A stretch of 64,000 bases of DNA from an uncultured Clostridia bacterium (GCA_947166385.1 CAMVEB010000009.1:62001-126000), one strand, 5' to 3'; shown: positions 1 through 9,155, numbered from the stretch's first letter. The notes: generated from the sequence alone by a model not told the origin. A program made the numbers and translations.

Positions 1-276
1 ACCCAGAATATGATCCGGATTGAAAAGCAGTATCTGCCGCGGGGCGCCAGGGTCCTGATTATTGATGACTTCCTGGCAGACGGGCAGGCGGCCCGGGGCC
101 TGATGAACCTGTGCGAGCAGCAGGGCGCCGAGGTCATCGGCGTGGGCATCGCGGTGGAAAAGGGATTCCAGCCCGGCGGGAAAGCCCTGCGGGAGTCCGG
201 CGTGCATCTTAAGTCTTTGGCAGTGGTTGACGGCATTGTGGACGGGAATATCGTCCTCAGGCCGGAAGACGACTGA
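1..276 (+). CDS. xpt: xanthine phosphoribosyltransferase, 3' part
   Basis: This is the C-terminal 91 codons of a gene that begins before the window; the reading frame is open back to base 1. The stretch 'VLIIDDFLADGQAA' is the PRPP-binding loop of the type I phosphoribosyltransferase fold and matches the Xpt form of the motif, followed by the usual Gly-rich tail 'GVGIAVEKGFQPGG'. The family converts xanthine and PRPP to XMP in the cytoplasm. A nucleoside-type ABC transporter follows directly, which fits a purine salvage locus. A purine riboswitch often precedes xpt, but that region is outside the window. Confidence 0.88.
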   Translation, partial: TQNMIRIEKQYLPRGARVLIIDDFLADGQAARGLMNLCEQQGAEVIGVGIAVEKGFQPGGKALRESGVHLKSLAVVDGIVDGNIVLRPEDD

Positions 277-325
277 TCCAATAGAAGTCATTCCCAACCA
301 ATCAAAAAGAGGAGGAACTGATCAC

Positions 326-1504
326 ATGAAAAAGATTATTGCTCTGGTTCTGGCTCTTGTGCTGTGTCTGACCGCGGTGAGCGTGATGGCGGAAGGCGCC
401 AAGGTGAAGGTTGGTTTCATCTTCCTGCATGATGAAAACTCCACTTATGACCTGAACTTCATCAACGCCGCCAAGGCCGCCGCTGAAAAGCTCGGCGTGG
501 AATATGTGGTGAAGACCAATGTCGGCGAGAGTGAAGCCTGCTATGAAACAGCAGCGGACCTGGCAGACAGCGGATGCAACATCATCTTTGCTGACAGCTT
601 CGGCCATGAAGACTACATGATCCAGGCTGCGAAGGAATATCCGGACGTGCAGTTTTGCCATGCGACCGGCACCAAGGCCCATACCGAAGGTCTGGCCAAC
701 TTCCACAATGCTTTCGCCAGCATTTATGAAGGCCGTTTCCTGGGCGGCATCGCCGCGGGCCTGAAGCTGAACCAGATGATCGAAGAAGGCAAGATCACCC
801 CCGAAGAAGCGAAGCTGGGCTACATCGGCGCTTATACCTACGCGGAAGTGATTTCCGGCTACACCTCCTTCTTCCTGGGCGCCCGGAGCGTTTGCCCCAC
901 CGCCACGATGGAAGTGACCTTCACCGGTTCCTGGTATGATCCCGCGCTGGAGCAGGAAGGCGCCATCAAGCTGATCAACGACAAGTGCGTCGTGATCTCT
1001 GAGCATGCCGACTCCATGGGCGCTCCCTCCGAGTGCGAGAAGAACAATATCCCCTTCGTCTTCTACAACGGTTCCGCCGCGGATGCCTGCCCGAACACCT
1101 ACATCGTGGCCAGCCGCATCAACTGGGAGCCCTACTTTGAGCTGATCATCAACGCCGTGGCCAACGGAACCGAGATTCCCGCGGACTATACCGGCACCCT
1201 CGCGACGGACGGCGTTGTGCTGGCTGAGCTGAATGAACAGGCAGCCGCTCCCGGAACCGCTGAAGCGATTGAAGAAGCGAAAGCCAAGATGCTGAGCGGT
1301 GAGCTGAAGGTGTTCGATACCGCGGCCTTCACGAAGGACGGAGCGAAGCTGGAAAGCTATCTGGCTGACGTGGATACCGATCCCGCCTACACTCCGGACA
1401 CCGAAGTGATTTCCGACGGATACTTCCATGAATCCGAGTTCCGCAGCGCTCCCTATTTCGATCTGCAGATCGACGGGATCACCCTGCTGGACACCAAGTT
1501 CTGA
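326..1504 (+). CDS. BMP-family ABC transporter substrate-binding protein (nucleoside type)
   Basis: A 392-residue secreted binding protein of the BMP/PnrA-like family, which delivers purine or other nucleosides to an ABC importer. The start at 326 follows GGAGG at 311-315; the longer ORF from 227 overlaps xpt and lacks an RBS. The N-terminus is a signal peptide ending near 'SVMA-EG'. A Cys lies inside the hydrophobic core, but no clear lipobox follows, so membrane anchoring is uncertain. Family features include 'KVKVGFIFLHDENS' at the mature N-terminus and 'GRFLGGIAAGL' in the middle. Substrate is inferred from the family and from the xpt neighbour. Two hairpins follow the gene and may give it a higher transcript level than the transporter genes. 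Confidence 0.88.
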   Translation: MKKIIALVLALVLCLTAVSVMAEGAKVKVGFIFLHDENSTYDLNFINAAKAAAEKLGVEYVVKTNVGESEACYETAADLADSGCNIIFADSFGHEDYMIQAAKEYPDVQFCHATGTKAHTEGLANFHNAFASIYEGRFLGGIAAGLKLNQMIEEGKITPEEAKLGYIGAYTYAEVISGYTSFFLGARSVCPTATMEVTFTGSWYDPALEQEGAIKLINDKCVVISEHADSMGAPSECEKNNIPFVFYNGSAADACPNTYIVASRINWEPYFELIINAVANGTEIPADYTGTLATDGVVLAELNEQAAAPGTAEAIEEAKAKMLSGELKVFDTAAFTKDGAKLESYLADVDTDPAYTPDTEVISDGYFHESEFRSAPYFDLQIDGITLLDTKF

Positions 1505-1517
1505 TCCTGAAAAATAA

Positions 1518-1557
1518 GGAAAGGGTCCCGGTCTGCGGCTGGGACCCTTCCTCTCAT
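1518..1557 (+). terminator. hairpin after the binding-protein gene
   Basis: The arms 'ggaaagggtccc' (1518-1529) and 'gggacccttcc' (1541-1551) form a GC-rich stem, followed shortly by 'tctcattttt'. It can serve as a terminator or as an mRNA 3' stabiliser between the binding protein and the transporter genes. Confidence 0.65.
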
Positions 1558-1611
1558 TTTTCCGCAAAGGGCAGAGCAGCGGGAAGGGCTGCTTTGCCCT
1601 TTGCGGAAAAA
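1558..1611. terminator. second long hairpin, probable attenuator or terminator
   Basis: 'ttccgcaaagggcagagcagc' (1560-1580) pairs with 'gctgctttgccctttgcggaa' (1588-1608), 21 bp with a single G-U wobble and a 7-nt loop. It is flanked by T and A tracts, so it could work in either direction. It lies 35 bp before the ATPase start. Confidence 0.6.
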
Positions 1612-1645
1612 CCACAATGAGACTGACAGAGCGGAGGATAATTGC

Positions 1646-3178
1646 TTGAATACATCGGTTGCGGTGGAAATGCGGAATATCAGCAAACGATTCGGAACTG
1701 TTCAGGCGAATCAGGACGTTTCCCTGGATATCCGGCGCGGGGAAATCCTGGCGCTGCTGGGGGAGAACGGCAGCGGCAAGACCACGCTGATGAACATGCT
1801 GGCCGGGATCTACTTTCCGGACAGCGGGACCATCTCTGTAAACGGGGAGCCGGCGGTGATTGCTTCCCCGAAGGAAGCCTTTGAACTGGGGATCGGAATG
1901 ATTCACCAGCATTTTAAGCTGGTGGACGTTTTGAGCGCGGCGGAGAACATCGTGCTGGGCCTGGAAGGGAAACTGGACCTGAAGAGCGCTGTGAAAAAGA
2001 TTCGGGAAATTTGTGACGCCTACGGCTTTGACGTGAATCCGAGCCAGAAGATATATGATATGTCCGTTTCCCAGAAGCAGACGGTGGAGATTGTCAAAGT
2101 GCTGTACCGCGGAGCGGATATCCTGATCCTGGACGAGCCCACCGCCGTGCTGACGCCGCAGGAAACAGACAAGCTGTTCGCCGTTCTGCGGAATATGCGG
2201 GACGACGGGAAAGCCATCGTGATCATCACGCACAAGCTGAATGAAGTGCAGACCCTGTCTGACAAGGTGGCGGTACTCCGTGGAGGCAGATATATCGGCA
2301 CGCTGATCACGAAGGATACGAACGCCCAGGAAATGACCGATATGATGGTCGGACGCGCGGTGTCGCTGAATATTGACCGGCCTGATCCTGTGGATCCGCA
2401 GCTGCGGCTGGAGATCCGCGACCTGACGGTACGGAATGAGGAAGGCCTGCTGAAACTGGATCACGTTTCCTTTGACGCAAACAGCGGGGAGATCCTCGGA
2501 ATCGCCGGCATCTCCGGCGCGGGGCAGAAAGAACTGCTGGAAGCAATTTACGGTCTGCAAGGTACGGAAGAGGGAACGGTGATTTTCCATGATCCGGAAA
2601 CGAACAAGGCGATCGACCTGAAATACAAAACACCGATGCAGATCCGGCAGCTGGGCGTGTCCCTGAGCTTCGTACCGGAAGACCGGCTGGGCATGGGCCT
2701 GGTCGGCAGTATGGACATTACGGACAACATGATGCTGCGCAGCTACCGAAGCGGCCCGCACGGATTTTTGAACCGGAAAGCCCCGAAGAGTATGGCCAGG
2801 TGGATCATCCGGGAGCTGGAAATCTCCACACCCGGGACGACGACGCCGGTCCGTCGGCTGTCCGGCGGCAATGTGCAGAAGGTTCTGGTCGGCCGGGAAA
2901 TCGCCCAGACGCCCAAAGTGCTGATGATGGCATATCCGGTACGCGGACTGGATATCAACTCTTCCTACACAATCTATCAGCTGATGAACCTGCAGAAAGA
3001 AAAAGGAGTTGCCGTGATCTTTGTGGGTGAGGACCTGGACGTGCTGATGGAACTGTGCGACCGGATCCTGGTGCTGTGCGCCGGAAAGGTCAGCGGAATG
3101 GTGGACGGGCGGAAAGCGGACAAACAGAAGATCGGGATGATGATGACCCGAGTGGGAGGTGAACAGGATGGCGAATAA
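1646..3178 (+). CDS. ABC transporter ATP-binding protein with two nucleotide-binding domains (nucleoside/sugar type)
   Basis: A 510-residue protein with two ABC domains in tandem, as in the ribose/nucleoside importer class. Domain 1 (about residues 5-235) has Walker A 'GENGSGKTT', signature 'MSVSQKQTVEI' and Walker B 'ILILDEPT'. Domain 2 (about 255-505) has a degenerate Walker A 'GISGAGQKE', signature 'LSGGNVQK' and a weak Walker B 'VLMMAYPVRGLD', which lacks the usual acidic end. Only site 1 therefore looks fully catalytic, as is common in this class. TTG at 1646 is chosen as the start: GGAGG sits 7 nt upstream and the protein then begins 'MNTSVAVEMRNISKRFG'. The gene overlaps the first permease by 11 bp. 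Confidence 0.87.
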   Translation: MNTSVAVEMRNISKRFGTVQANQDVSLDIRRGEILALLGENGSGKTTLMNMLAGIYFPDSGTISVNGEPAVIASPKEAFELGIGMIHQHFKLVDVLSAAENIVLGLEGKLDLKSAVKKIREICDAYGFDVNPSQKIYDMSVSQKQTVEIVKVLYRGADILILDEPTAVLTPQETDKLFAVLRNMRDDGKAIVIITHKLNEVQTLSDKVAVLRGGRYIGTLITKDTNAQEMTDMMVGRAVSLNIDRPDPVDPQLRLEIRDLTVRNEEGLLKLDHVSFDANSGEILGIAGISGAGQKELLEAIYGLQGTEEGTVIFHDPETNKAIDLKYKTPMQIRQLGVSLSFVPEDRLGMGLVGSMDITDNMMLRSYRSGPHGFLNRKAPKSMARWIIRELEISTPGTTTPVRRLSGGNVQKVLVGREIAQTPKVLMMAYPVRGLDINSSYTIYQLMNLQKEKGVAVIFVGEDLDVLMELCDRILVLCAGKVSGMVDGRKADKQKIGMMMTRVGGEQDGE

Positions 3179-4280
3179 GTTGAAAGAGCCGCTGATCCAT
3201 ATCTCCCGGAGGAGCGTGCTGCCCTGGTATCAGAGCTGGGGAATCCGCGCGGGCGCGGTGATCCTGTCCCTGGGCGTCTGCGCGCTGGTGACCATGCTGA
3301 CGACCGGCGAAAACCCCTTCAGTGTGTTCGGGGCGATTTATGACGCTTCCTTTTCCACCCAGCGCCGCACCTGGGTGCTGTTCCAGAATATCGCGATGCT
3401 GCTGAGCGTGTCGCTGGCGGTTGTTCCGGCGTTCCGGATGCGCTTCTGGAATCTGGGCGGTGAAGGCCAGATGCTGGCCGGCGGCCTGGCGTCCACGGCC
3501 TGCATGATCTGCCTGCGCGATGTGCTGCCCAATGCTGTGCTGATCCCGGTGATCGTTGTCTGCAGCATTGCCGCCGGAGCGATCTGGGGCATGATCCCCG
3601 CGCTCTTTAAGGCGAAGTGGGGAACGAATGAAACGCTGTTCACCCTGATGATGAACTATATCGCCATCCAGCTGGTTTCCTTCTTCATTATTGTCTGGGA
3701 AATGCCCAAGGGCGCCGGCCAGATCGGCATTATCAACCAGAACACGGAGATCGGCTGGCTGCCGGCGATCGGGGGGCAGAAATACCTGCTGAATATTATC
3801 GTTGTGGCGGTCCTGACAGCGGCCATGTATGTCTATATGAACTATTCCAAGCAGGGATATGAGATCTCCGTGGTCGGCGAGAGCGTGCGCACAGCCCGGT
3901 ATGTCGGCATCAAGGTGGAACGGGTCATCGTCCGGACGATGATTATTTCCGGCGCGCTCTGCGGCCTGACCGGTATGCTGCTGGTCAGCGGCACCGATCA
4001 TACCCTGACCACCACGATCACCGGAGGCCGGGGCTTTACGGCGGTGCTGGTGGCCTGGATGGCCAAATTTAACCCGGTCTGGATGATCCTGACGTCTTTC
4101 CTGCTGGTCTTCCTGGACAAGGGCGCCGGCGATATTACGACGAAGTTCGGGCTGAACAGGTCCTTTTCGGATATCCTGACGGGGATTATCCTGTTCTTCA
4201 TCATTGGCAGCGAATTCTTTATCAATTACCGGATCAGCTTCCGTCATTCAGCAAAGAAGGGGGAAACGGATCATGTTTGA
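3168..4280 (+). CDS. ABC transporter permease, first subunit (nucleoside type)
   Basis: A 370-residue hydrophobic protein of the BPD_transp_2 permease family, the larger of the two membrane subunits in BMP-type importers. Many membrane segments are visible, with the typical 'FWNLGGEGQMLAGGLAST' loop and 'NETLFTLMMNYIA'. ATG at 3168 is chosen because GGAGGT ends 7 nt upstream; the GTG at 3159 would lie in the RBS. It overlaps both the ATPase gene (11 bp) and the second permease gene (8 bp), so the three are translationally coupled. Confidence 0.85.
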   Translation: MANKLKEPLIHISRRSVLPWYQSWGIRAGAVILSLGVCALVTMLTTGENPFSVFGAIYDASFSTQRRTWVLFQNIAMLLSVSLAVVPAFRMRFWNLGGEGQMLAGGLASTACMICLRDVLPNAVLIPVIVVCSIAAGAIWGMIPALFKAKWGTNETLFTLMMNYIAIQLVSFFIIVWEMPKGAGQIGIINQNTEIGWLPAIGGQKYLLNIIVVAVLTAAMYVYMNYSKQGYEISVVGESVRTARYVGIKVERVIVRTMIISGALCGLTGMLLVSGTDHTLTTTITGGRGFTAVLVAWMAKFNPVWMILTSFLLVFLDKGAGDITTKFGLNRSFSDILTGIILFFIIGSEFFINYRISFRHSAKKGETDHV

Positions 4281-5271
4281 TTTCCTGCTCACATTTATTC
4301 CCCGGGCGATTGTTCAGGGGATCCCGCTGCTTTACGGAAGTACGGGGGAGACGCTGACGGAGAAATCCGGCAACCTGAACCTCGGTATTCCCGGCATCAT
4401 GTATGTCGGCGCGATCAGCGGGGTCATCGGATCCTTCTTTTATGAATCCTCGCTGCCGTCGCCGGAAGCTTTCAGCGGCTTCCTCGCGGTGCTGATCACG
4501 CTGTGCGCCACGCTGCTGGGTTCCCTTCTGATGGGGCTGCTGTATTGCTTCCTGACGGTTACGCTCCGGGCCAACCAGAACGTGACCGGCCTTGCGATGA
4601 CGACCTTCGGCGTGGGCTTCGGCAATTTCTTCGGCGGCAGCCTGATTAAGCTGAGCGGCAATAATATGCCGTATCTGGCCCTGACCAACACCAGCATGGC
4701 TTTCCGGGCCCCGATGCCCGGCGCGAATACCACCGGGTGGTTCGGCAGCCTGTTCCTGTCCTACGGATTCCTGGCCTATCTGGCGGTGATTCTTTCGCTG
4801 ATCGCCGCGTTTGTGCTGAAGAAAACCCGGATCGGCCTGCACCTGCGCGCGGTAGGCGAGAATCCCGCCACGGCGGACGCGGCCGGCATCAATGTGGCCC
4901 GGTATAAATACGCGGCCACCTGCATCGGCAGCATGATCGCGGGCCTCGGCGGCCTGTATTATGTGATGGATTACGCCAGCGGCATCTGGAGCAACAACGC
5001 CTTCGGCGACCGCGGCTGGCTGGCGATCGCGCTGGTCATCTTCACCATCTGGCGGCCGAATCTGGGCATACTTTCCTCGTTCCTGTTCGGCGGTTTGTAT
5101 ATTCTGCATATGTATATCCCGACCGGAATGGACCTGACGGTCAAGGAACTGTACAAAATGGCGCCGTACGTGGTGACCATTATCGTGCTGATCATTTCCA
5201 GCATCCGCAACCGCAGGGAGAATCAGCCTCCGGCCAGCCTGGGCCTCAGCTATTTCCGTGAGGAGCGATAG
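4273..5271 (+). CDS. ABC transporter permease, second subunit (nucleoside type)
   Basis: A 332-residue membrane protein of the same permease family, paired with the preceding subunit. It carries the family stretch 'EKSGNLNLGIPGIMYVGA' near residues 27-44 and the conserved 'RAVGENPATADAAGINV' loop, which contacts the ATPase. ATG at 4273 gives an 8-bp overlap with the first permease; the longer ORF start at 4204 lies deep inside that gene. Substrate specificity is inferred only from the BMP protein and xpt. Confidence 0.85.
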   Translation: MFDFLLTFIPRAIVQGIPLLYGSTGETLTEKSGNLNLGIPGIMYVGAISGVIGSFFYESSLPSPEAFSGFLAVLITLCATLLGSLLMGLLYCFLTVTLRANQNVTGLAMTTFGVGFGNFFGGSLIKLSGNNMPYLALTNTSMAFRAPMPGANTTGWFGSLFLSYGFLAYLAVILSLIAAFVLKKTRIGLHLRAVGENPATADAAGINVARYKYAATCIGSMIAGLGGLYYVMDYASGIWSNNAFGDRGWLAIALVIFTIWRPNLGILSSFLFGGLYILHMYIPTGMDLTVKELYKMAPYVVTIIVLIISSIRNRRENQPPASLGLSYFREER

Positions 5272-5306
5272 GCAAAATCATCAGCAGACAAGAGGAGAAA
5301 TACGCG

Positions 5307-6158
5307 ATGAAAGTCAGAATGACGGCGGACAGCACGTGCGATCTGAGCCCGGAACTGATCCGGAAATATGATATCGGGATCGCACCCCTGAGCGTGATTA
5401 TTGACGGGCAGGTATTCCATGACGGCGTGGATGTGACGCCCCGGGATGTATTCCGGGCGGCGGAAGCGGGAAAATCCGTGCGGACCGCGGCGGTGAATAC
5501 CTATGAGTATAAAGAATTCTTTACAGATCAGCTGAAGAACTGCGACCAGCTGGTGCATATCTGCATCAGCAGTGAGTTTTCCACCTGCTACAACGACGCG
5601 GTGGAAGCCAGCCGGGAGATGGACAACGTCTTTGTGGTGGACAGCCGCAACCTCTCCACAGGCAGCGGGCTGCTGGTTCTGGAAGGAACGGATCTGATTG
5701 CCGAGGGCAGGGAAGGCGAAGAGATTGCCGAAACGCTGAGAAGCCGGACGGGCCTGGTGGATGCCAGCTTTACCGTGCGTACGGTGGATTATCTGCGCCG
5801 GGGCGGCCGCTGTTCGGGGCTGGAAGCCCTGGGGGCCAAGATGCTGCATATCCGCCCGTCCATCGTGGTCCGGGACGGGAAAATGCATCCCGGGGATAAA
5901 TACCGCGGCCGGTATGAGCATTATCTGAAGCATTATATCCATGATACGCTTGCCGATGACAGCACCATTGATTTCCGCCGGGTGTTTGTGACCCATTCCC
6001 CGAGCGAGGAAGGCCTGGTGCGCTTTGCCATCGATACTGTCAAGAGCTACGGTCTTTTCCGGGAGGTCCTGGAGACCATGGCAGGCTGTACCGTCTGCAC
6101 CCACTGCGGGCCGGATACGCTGGGCATCCTTTTCATGCGGAAGAGTCCGAAGCCATGA
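5307..6158 (+). CDS. DegV family protein (fatty-acid binding)
   Basis: A 283-residue cytoplasmic protein of the DegV/FakB fold. The N-terminal 'MTADSTCDLSPEL' and the central 'DSRNLSTGSGLLVLE' are the hallmark DegV motifs; the latter forms part of the fatty-acid binding pocket. Known members bind fatty acids and present them to FakA kinase, but no kinase is nearby, so the exact role is open. An AGAGGAG RBS lies 10 nt before the ATG. It sits 35 bp after the permease gene and is probably in the same transcript. Confidence 0.85.
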   Translation: MKVRMTADSTCDLSPELIRKYDIGIAPLSVIIDGQVFHDGVDVTPRDVFRAAEAGKSVRTAAVNTYEYKEFFTDQLKNCDQLVHICISSEFSTCYNDAVEASREMDNVFVVDSRNLSTGSGLLVLEGTDLIAEGREGEEIAETLRSRTGLVDASFTVRTVDYLRRGGRCSGLEALGAKMLHIRPSIVVRDGKMHPGDKYRGRYEHYLKHYIHDTLADDSTIDFRRVFVTHSPSEEGLVRFAIDTVKSYGLFREVLETMAGCTVCTHCGPDTLGILFMRKSPKP

Positions 6159-6586
6159 AGACGAAGAAAAACCCGAAGACGATAGCCGGCCTGATTGTGC
6201 TGGCGGTGCTGCTGGGCGCGCTGGCATTCCTGCTGACCCGGCTGATTCCCATGGCGGGAGAAGTCCGGCGGGAAATGAGCCTGACGCCCACGCCGCTTCC
6301 GGAAACGCCGAAGAGCGTGATGGCGGAGACGGCGGATCCGGCGGCGCCCACGGCGGAGCCGGTCCTGCGCACCGGCAGCCGGGGGCAGGAAGTCCAGGAT
6401 CTGCAGAGCCGGCTTTATACCCTGGGATATTACACAGGCGAATTTGACGGCCAGTTCGGGCCGGCGACCAAGGAGGCTGTCATGGCCTTCCAGAAAGCGA
6501 ACGACCTGGACGCGGACGGCATGGTGGGCGTGGAAACCAGGGATCTTCTTTTCTCCCCGCAGGCAAAACCGAAACCAAAGCAATAG
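6155..6586 (+). CDS. membrane-anchored peptidoglycan-binding domain protein
   Basis: A 143-residue protein with one N-terminal membrane segment (about residues 9-30), a Pro/Thr/Ala-rich linker, and a PG_binding_1 domain at about 70-135. The motif 'GSRGQEVQDLQSRLYTLGYYTG' with 'FGPATKEAVMAFQKANDLDADG' is diagnostic. It has no catalytic domain, so it probably tethers to or senses the cell wall. The ATGA overlap with the DegV gene indicates coupled translation. A clear terminator follows. Confidence 0.8.
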   Translation: MKTKKNPKTIAGLIVLAVLLGALAFLLTRLIPMAGEVRREMSLTPTPLPETPKSVMAETADPAAPTAEPVLRTGSRGQEVQDLQSRLYTLGYYTGEFDGQFGPATKEAVMAFQKANDLDADGMVGVETRDLLFSPQAKPKPKQ

Positions 6587-6596
6587 AAAAGCAATC

Positions 6597-6628
6597 AAAA
6601 CATGGCAGAAGCTCCTGCCATGTTTTTT
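6597..6628. terminator. bidirectional rho-independent terminator
   Basis: 'catggcag' (6601-6608) pairs with 'ctgccatg' (6615-6622), extended by A/T pairs and ending in T6 on the plus strand with A4 on the other side. It lies between two convergent genes and suits both. Confidence 0.8.
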
Positions 6629-6650
6629 CATCAGTGTTAATTTTTGGCGT

Positions 6651-7949
6651 TTATTTTTCCGACGCCGCCAGGCCCAGCACCACCCAGAACATCGGGGCGA
6701 CCATGCAGACCGAGAAGGAGAAGAAAGCCTGCACGGCGTAGCAGAAGACGCCGCCCCGCCACGGAAGCGTTTCGGCGGTTTCGACATGACGCTTCCGGAT
6801 CAGGACGGACAGGATGATTCCGACAAAGCACAGCAGCGCGAACAGCCCGTGATTCAGCAGGTGAGCCAGGTACTCATTATGCGGGTTGTCAAAGGAATGG
6901 GGAAGCAGGACGCTTCCCTGGCGGTCCGGCAGGGTGATTCCTTCCGCCTGAAGATACTGGCTGAAGCGCAGGGAAAAGGTATCGGATCCGGTGCCGGTCA
7001 GCAGCCGGCCGGAGCCGGCCAGGGCAAGACCGTATTTCAGCAGCGCCAGGCGGTTGCTTCCGAAGGACAGCTGCGGCCGCCCCTGCAGGATTTCATGGAT
7101 TTCCCACATCCCGCCGGTGGAAGCCGGCCAGAACCAGATCACCAGGAAAACCAGGACGATCAGCACCGCCAGCGCCAGGACACGGGTTTTCCGCGGAGCG
7201 AGGGAGATGAGCAGGGCGCCGGCCAGAACGCCAAGCGTCAGCAGGCTGAACAGGACGCCCATCGTGAGGATCAGGAAAAAGGACGCCAGCAGCCCGAGAA
7301 ACGGGCAGAGGAAAGGCATCCGGCTGCGGAGCCCGGCCGGGCGGGACATCAGGATTCGCCTGCTTCCGGCGCAGGCGGGGAGAAACAGGCCGGAAAGCAG
7401 ACAGAGATATCCGGCGACCATGTCCACGTTGCCGATCGGCCCCTGAAACTCCGGCGTATCGGCATAGCTGCGGCCGGCGGGATACAGGCCGAAGACATTG
7501 ATCCCGCCCCACTGGAGCAGGACGATGACCAGGTAAACCATCACCCCGCCACAGGCGGAGTACAGAACCGGCCGGACGCGAACCCGGGAAAAGGAGAAGA
7601 GAAAGAACAGCGCCAGATAGCACAGCTGGGTCATGAGCCCTTCCCGGCGGGCGGAAACCCCGATCCACCAGATGCCGCCGGGATAGGGCGAGGCCAGGCA
7701 GCTGATCAGCATGCAAAGCAGGAGACCGCCTCCCGCCAGGAGGGGGATCCACCGCGGCCGGGCGAGCTGATGCCGGAAGAGATCAACCAGAAAGCCTGTC
7801 GCTGTCAGCCCGAGCAGGATCCACATCAGGACCCACTTGTCATAGGTGATATGCGCATAGGATCCGAACTGCAGCAGCGGGAAAAGCCCCAGCCAGAGAC
7901 AGGCGGAAACGGTCATCCCGGTACCGTTTTTTGTTTGTCCTGTCTGCAT
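6651..7949 (-). CDS. O-antigen ligase / polymerase-like membrane protein
   Basis: A 432-residue polytopic protein with about 10-12 hydrophobic segments. The C-terminal half contains 'DNPHNEYLAHLLNHGLFALL', the periplasmic/extracellular signature of the Wzy_C / O-antigen ligase family, which joins or polymerises lipid-linked glycans. The start at 7949 is set by GGAGG about 7 nt upstream on the minus strand; the 788-aa track ORF extends into the neighbouring ABC gene and is not real. It is convergent with the peptidoglycan-binding gene and divergent from the sugar ABC operon. No other glycan genes are adjacent, so its substrate is unknown. Confidence 0.75.
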   Translation of the reverse strand: MQTGQTKNGTGMTVSACLWLGLFPLLQFGSYAHITYDKWVLMWILLGLTATGFLVDLFRHQLARPRWIPLLAGGGLLLCMLISCLASPYPGGIWWIGVSARREGLMTQLCYLALFFLFSFSRVRVRPVLYSACGGVMVYLVIVLLQWGGINVFGLYPAGRSYADTPEFQGPIGNVDMVAGYLCLLSGLFLPACAGSRRILMSRPAGLRSRMPFLCPFLGLLASFFLILTMGVLFSLLTLGVLAGALLISLAPRKTRVLALAVLIVLVFLVIWFWPASTGGMWEIHEILQGRPQLSFGSNRLALLKYGLALAGSGRLLTGTGSDTFSLRFSQYLQAEGITLPDRQGSVLLPHSFDNPHNEYLAHLLNHGLFALLCFVGIILSVLIRKRHVETAETLPWRGGVFCYAVQAFFSFSVCMVAPMFWVVLGLAASEK

Positions 7950-7961
7950 GATCCGGCCTCC

Positions 7962-8053
7962 TTTCCGTTGTTTTTCACAGGCTGTTGTGATAAAATTTCC
8001 ACAGATAGTATACATCATCCGGCGATTTGACCGCAAGCGCGGCCATGGGTGCG
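7962..8053. promoter_or_regulatory. divergent intergenic region, candidate promoters
   Basis: This gap separates the ligase-like gene (minus) from the sugar ABC operon (plus). The plus strand has TTGTGA with TATACA at a spacing of about 18. The minus strand has TTGCGG with TATACT at about 18. Both fit a sigma-A promoter only loosely, and no operator repeat was found. Confidence 0.3.
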
Positions 8054-8069
8054 GAAGGGAGCGAAGACC

Positions 8070-9155
8070 ATGAAGGTGGTGCTGGAGAACCTGACCAAGC
8101 AATTCCCGGCCAGGAGCAAAAAAGACAGGGACGTGATCGCTGTCAACCATTTCAATTTCGAGATTCCCGACGGGCAGCTGATCGGGCTGCTCGGCCCCAG
8201 CGGATGCGGCAAGAGCACCACGCTGAACCTGATCAGCGGGCTGGAAACGCCGACCTCCGGGAAAATTTATTTCGGGGACGAAGATGTGACCGCCCTGCCG
8301 CCGGAGGCGCGGGGAGTCGGCCTTGTCTTCCAGAACTATGCCCTTTATCCCCATCTGACGGTGGAGGAAAACATCATTTTCCCGTTGCAGAACCTGAAGG
8401 GCGCGAAAAAGATGACGAAGGAAGAGATGCATCGCAAGGCGGTGGAAACCGCGAAGCTGGTGCAGATCGACGCGCTGATGGAGCGGAAGCCGAAAGAGCT
8501 TTCCGGCGGCCAGCAGCAGCGGGTGGCGATCGCCCGCGCGCTGGTGAAGATCCCGCGGGTGCTGCTGCTGGATGAGCCGCTGAGCAATCTGGACGCCCGC
8601 CTGCGCCTGCAGACCCGGGAGGAACTGCGCCGGATCCAGCGGGATACCGGCGTGACCACCATTTTCGTGACCCACGATCAGGAGGAAGCGATGAGCATCA
8701 GCGACCTGATCATTGTCATGAAGGATGGCGTGGTGCATCAGATCGGCAAACCACAGGATGTTTACGACGAGCCGGCGAACCTCTTTGTGGCGCAGTTCCT
8801 CGGCACGCCGCAGATCAACGTGTTTGAGGGGGAAATCCGGAACGGCAGGGTTCGCATCGGGGACGAGGATGTGCTGGACGCGCCCGGGAAAGCGGACCGG
8901 TCCGTGTGGGTCGGCATTCGTCCGGAGGGCTTTATTCCGGATCCGGACGGCCCGTTCACCTGCCGGATGGACCGGGTGGAGGTCATGGGCCGGGATGTCA
9001 GCGTTGTTTCGACCCACGTGAAGATGACAGGCAAGTGCGTCCGCTCCATTGTCAGCGCCGAGAACCGCTTCGAGCCGGGGCAGGAGCTGGTCCGGTTCCG
9101 CCTGAAGCCGTACAAGGTTTTCCTCTTTGACCGGGAGAGCGAGGAACGGGTATGA
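8070..9155 (+). CDS. CUT1 sugar ABC transporter ATP-binding protein (MalK/UgpC-like)
   Basis: A 361-residue ATPase with Walker A 'GPSGCGKSTT', Q-loop 'VFQNYALYPHLTV', signature 'LSGGQQQRVAIARAL', Walker B 'VLLLDEPLSNLD' and the H-loop 'FVTHDQEEAM'. A C-terminal TOBE-like region (about 240-361) is typical of MalK-type subunits. In Gram-positive bacteria this subunit is often shared and encoded elsewhere; here it heads its own operon. ATG 8070 has a GGAAGGGAG stretch upstream. Its stop overlaps the next gene by ATGA. Confidence 0.88.
   Translation: MKVVLENLTKQFPARSKKDRDVIAVNHFNFEIPDGQLIGLLGPSGCGKSTTLNLISGLETPTSGKIYFGDEDVTALPPEARGVGLVFQNYALYPHLTVEENIIFPLQNLKGAKKMTKEEMHRKAVETAKLVQIDALMERKPKELSGGQQQRVAIARALVKIPRVLLLDEPLSNLDARLRLQTREELRRIQRDTGVTTIFVTHDQEEAMSISDLIIVMKDGVVHQIGKPQDVYDEPANLFVAQFLGTPQINVFEGEIRNGRVRIGDEDVLDAPGKADRSVWVGIRPEGFIPDPDGPFTCRMDRVEVMGRDVSVVSTHVKMTGKCVRSIVSAENRFEPGQELVRFRLKPYKVFLFDRESEERV

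Noticed and set aside
302-2761. Minus-strand ORF of 819 codons
   Set aside because: It lies opposite the BMP and ABC genes, has no start signal or protein motif, and is a shadow caused by GC-biased third positions.
6444-8030. Plus-strand ORF of 528 codons
   Set aside because: Runs opposite the ligase-like gene, crosses a terminator and has a Gln/Gly/Arg-rich shadow composition.
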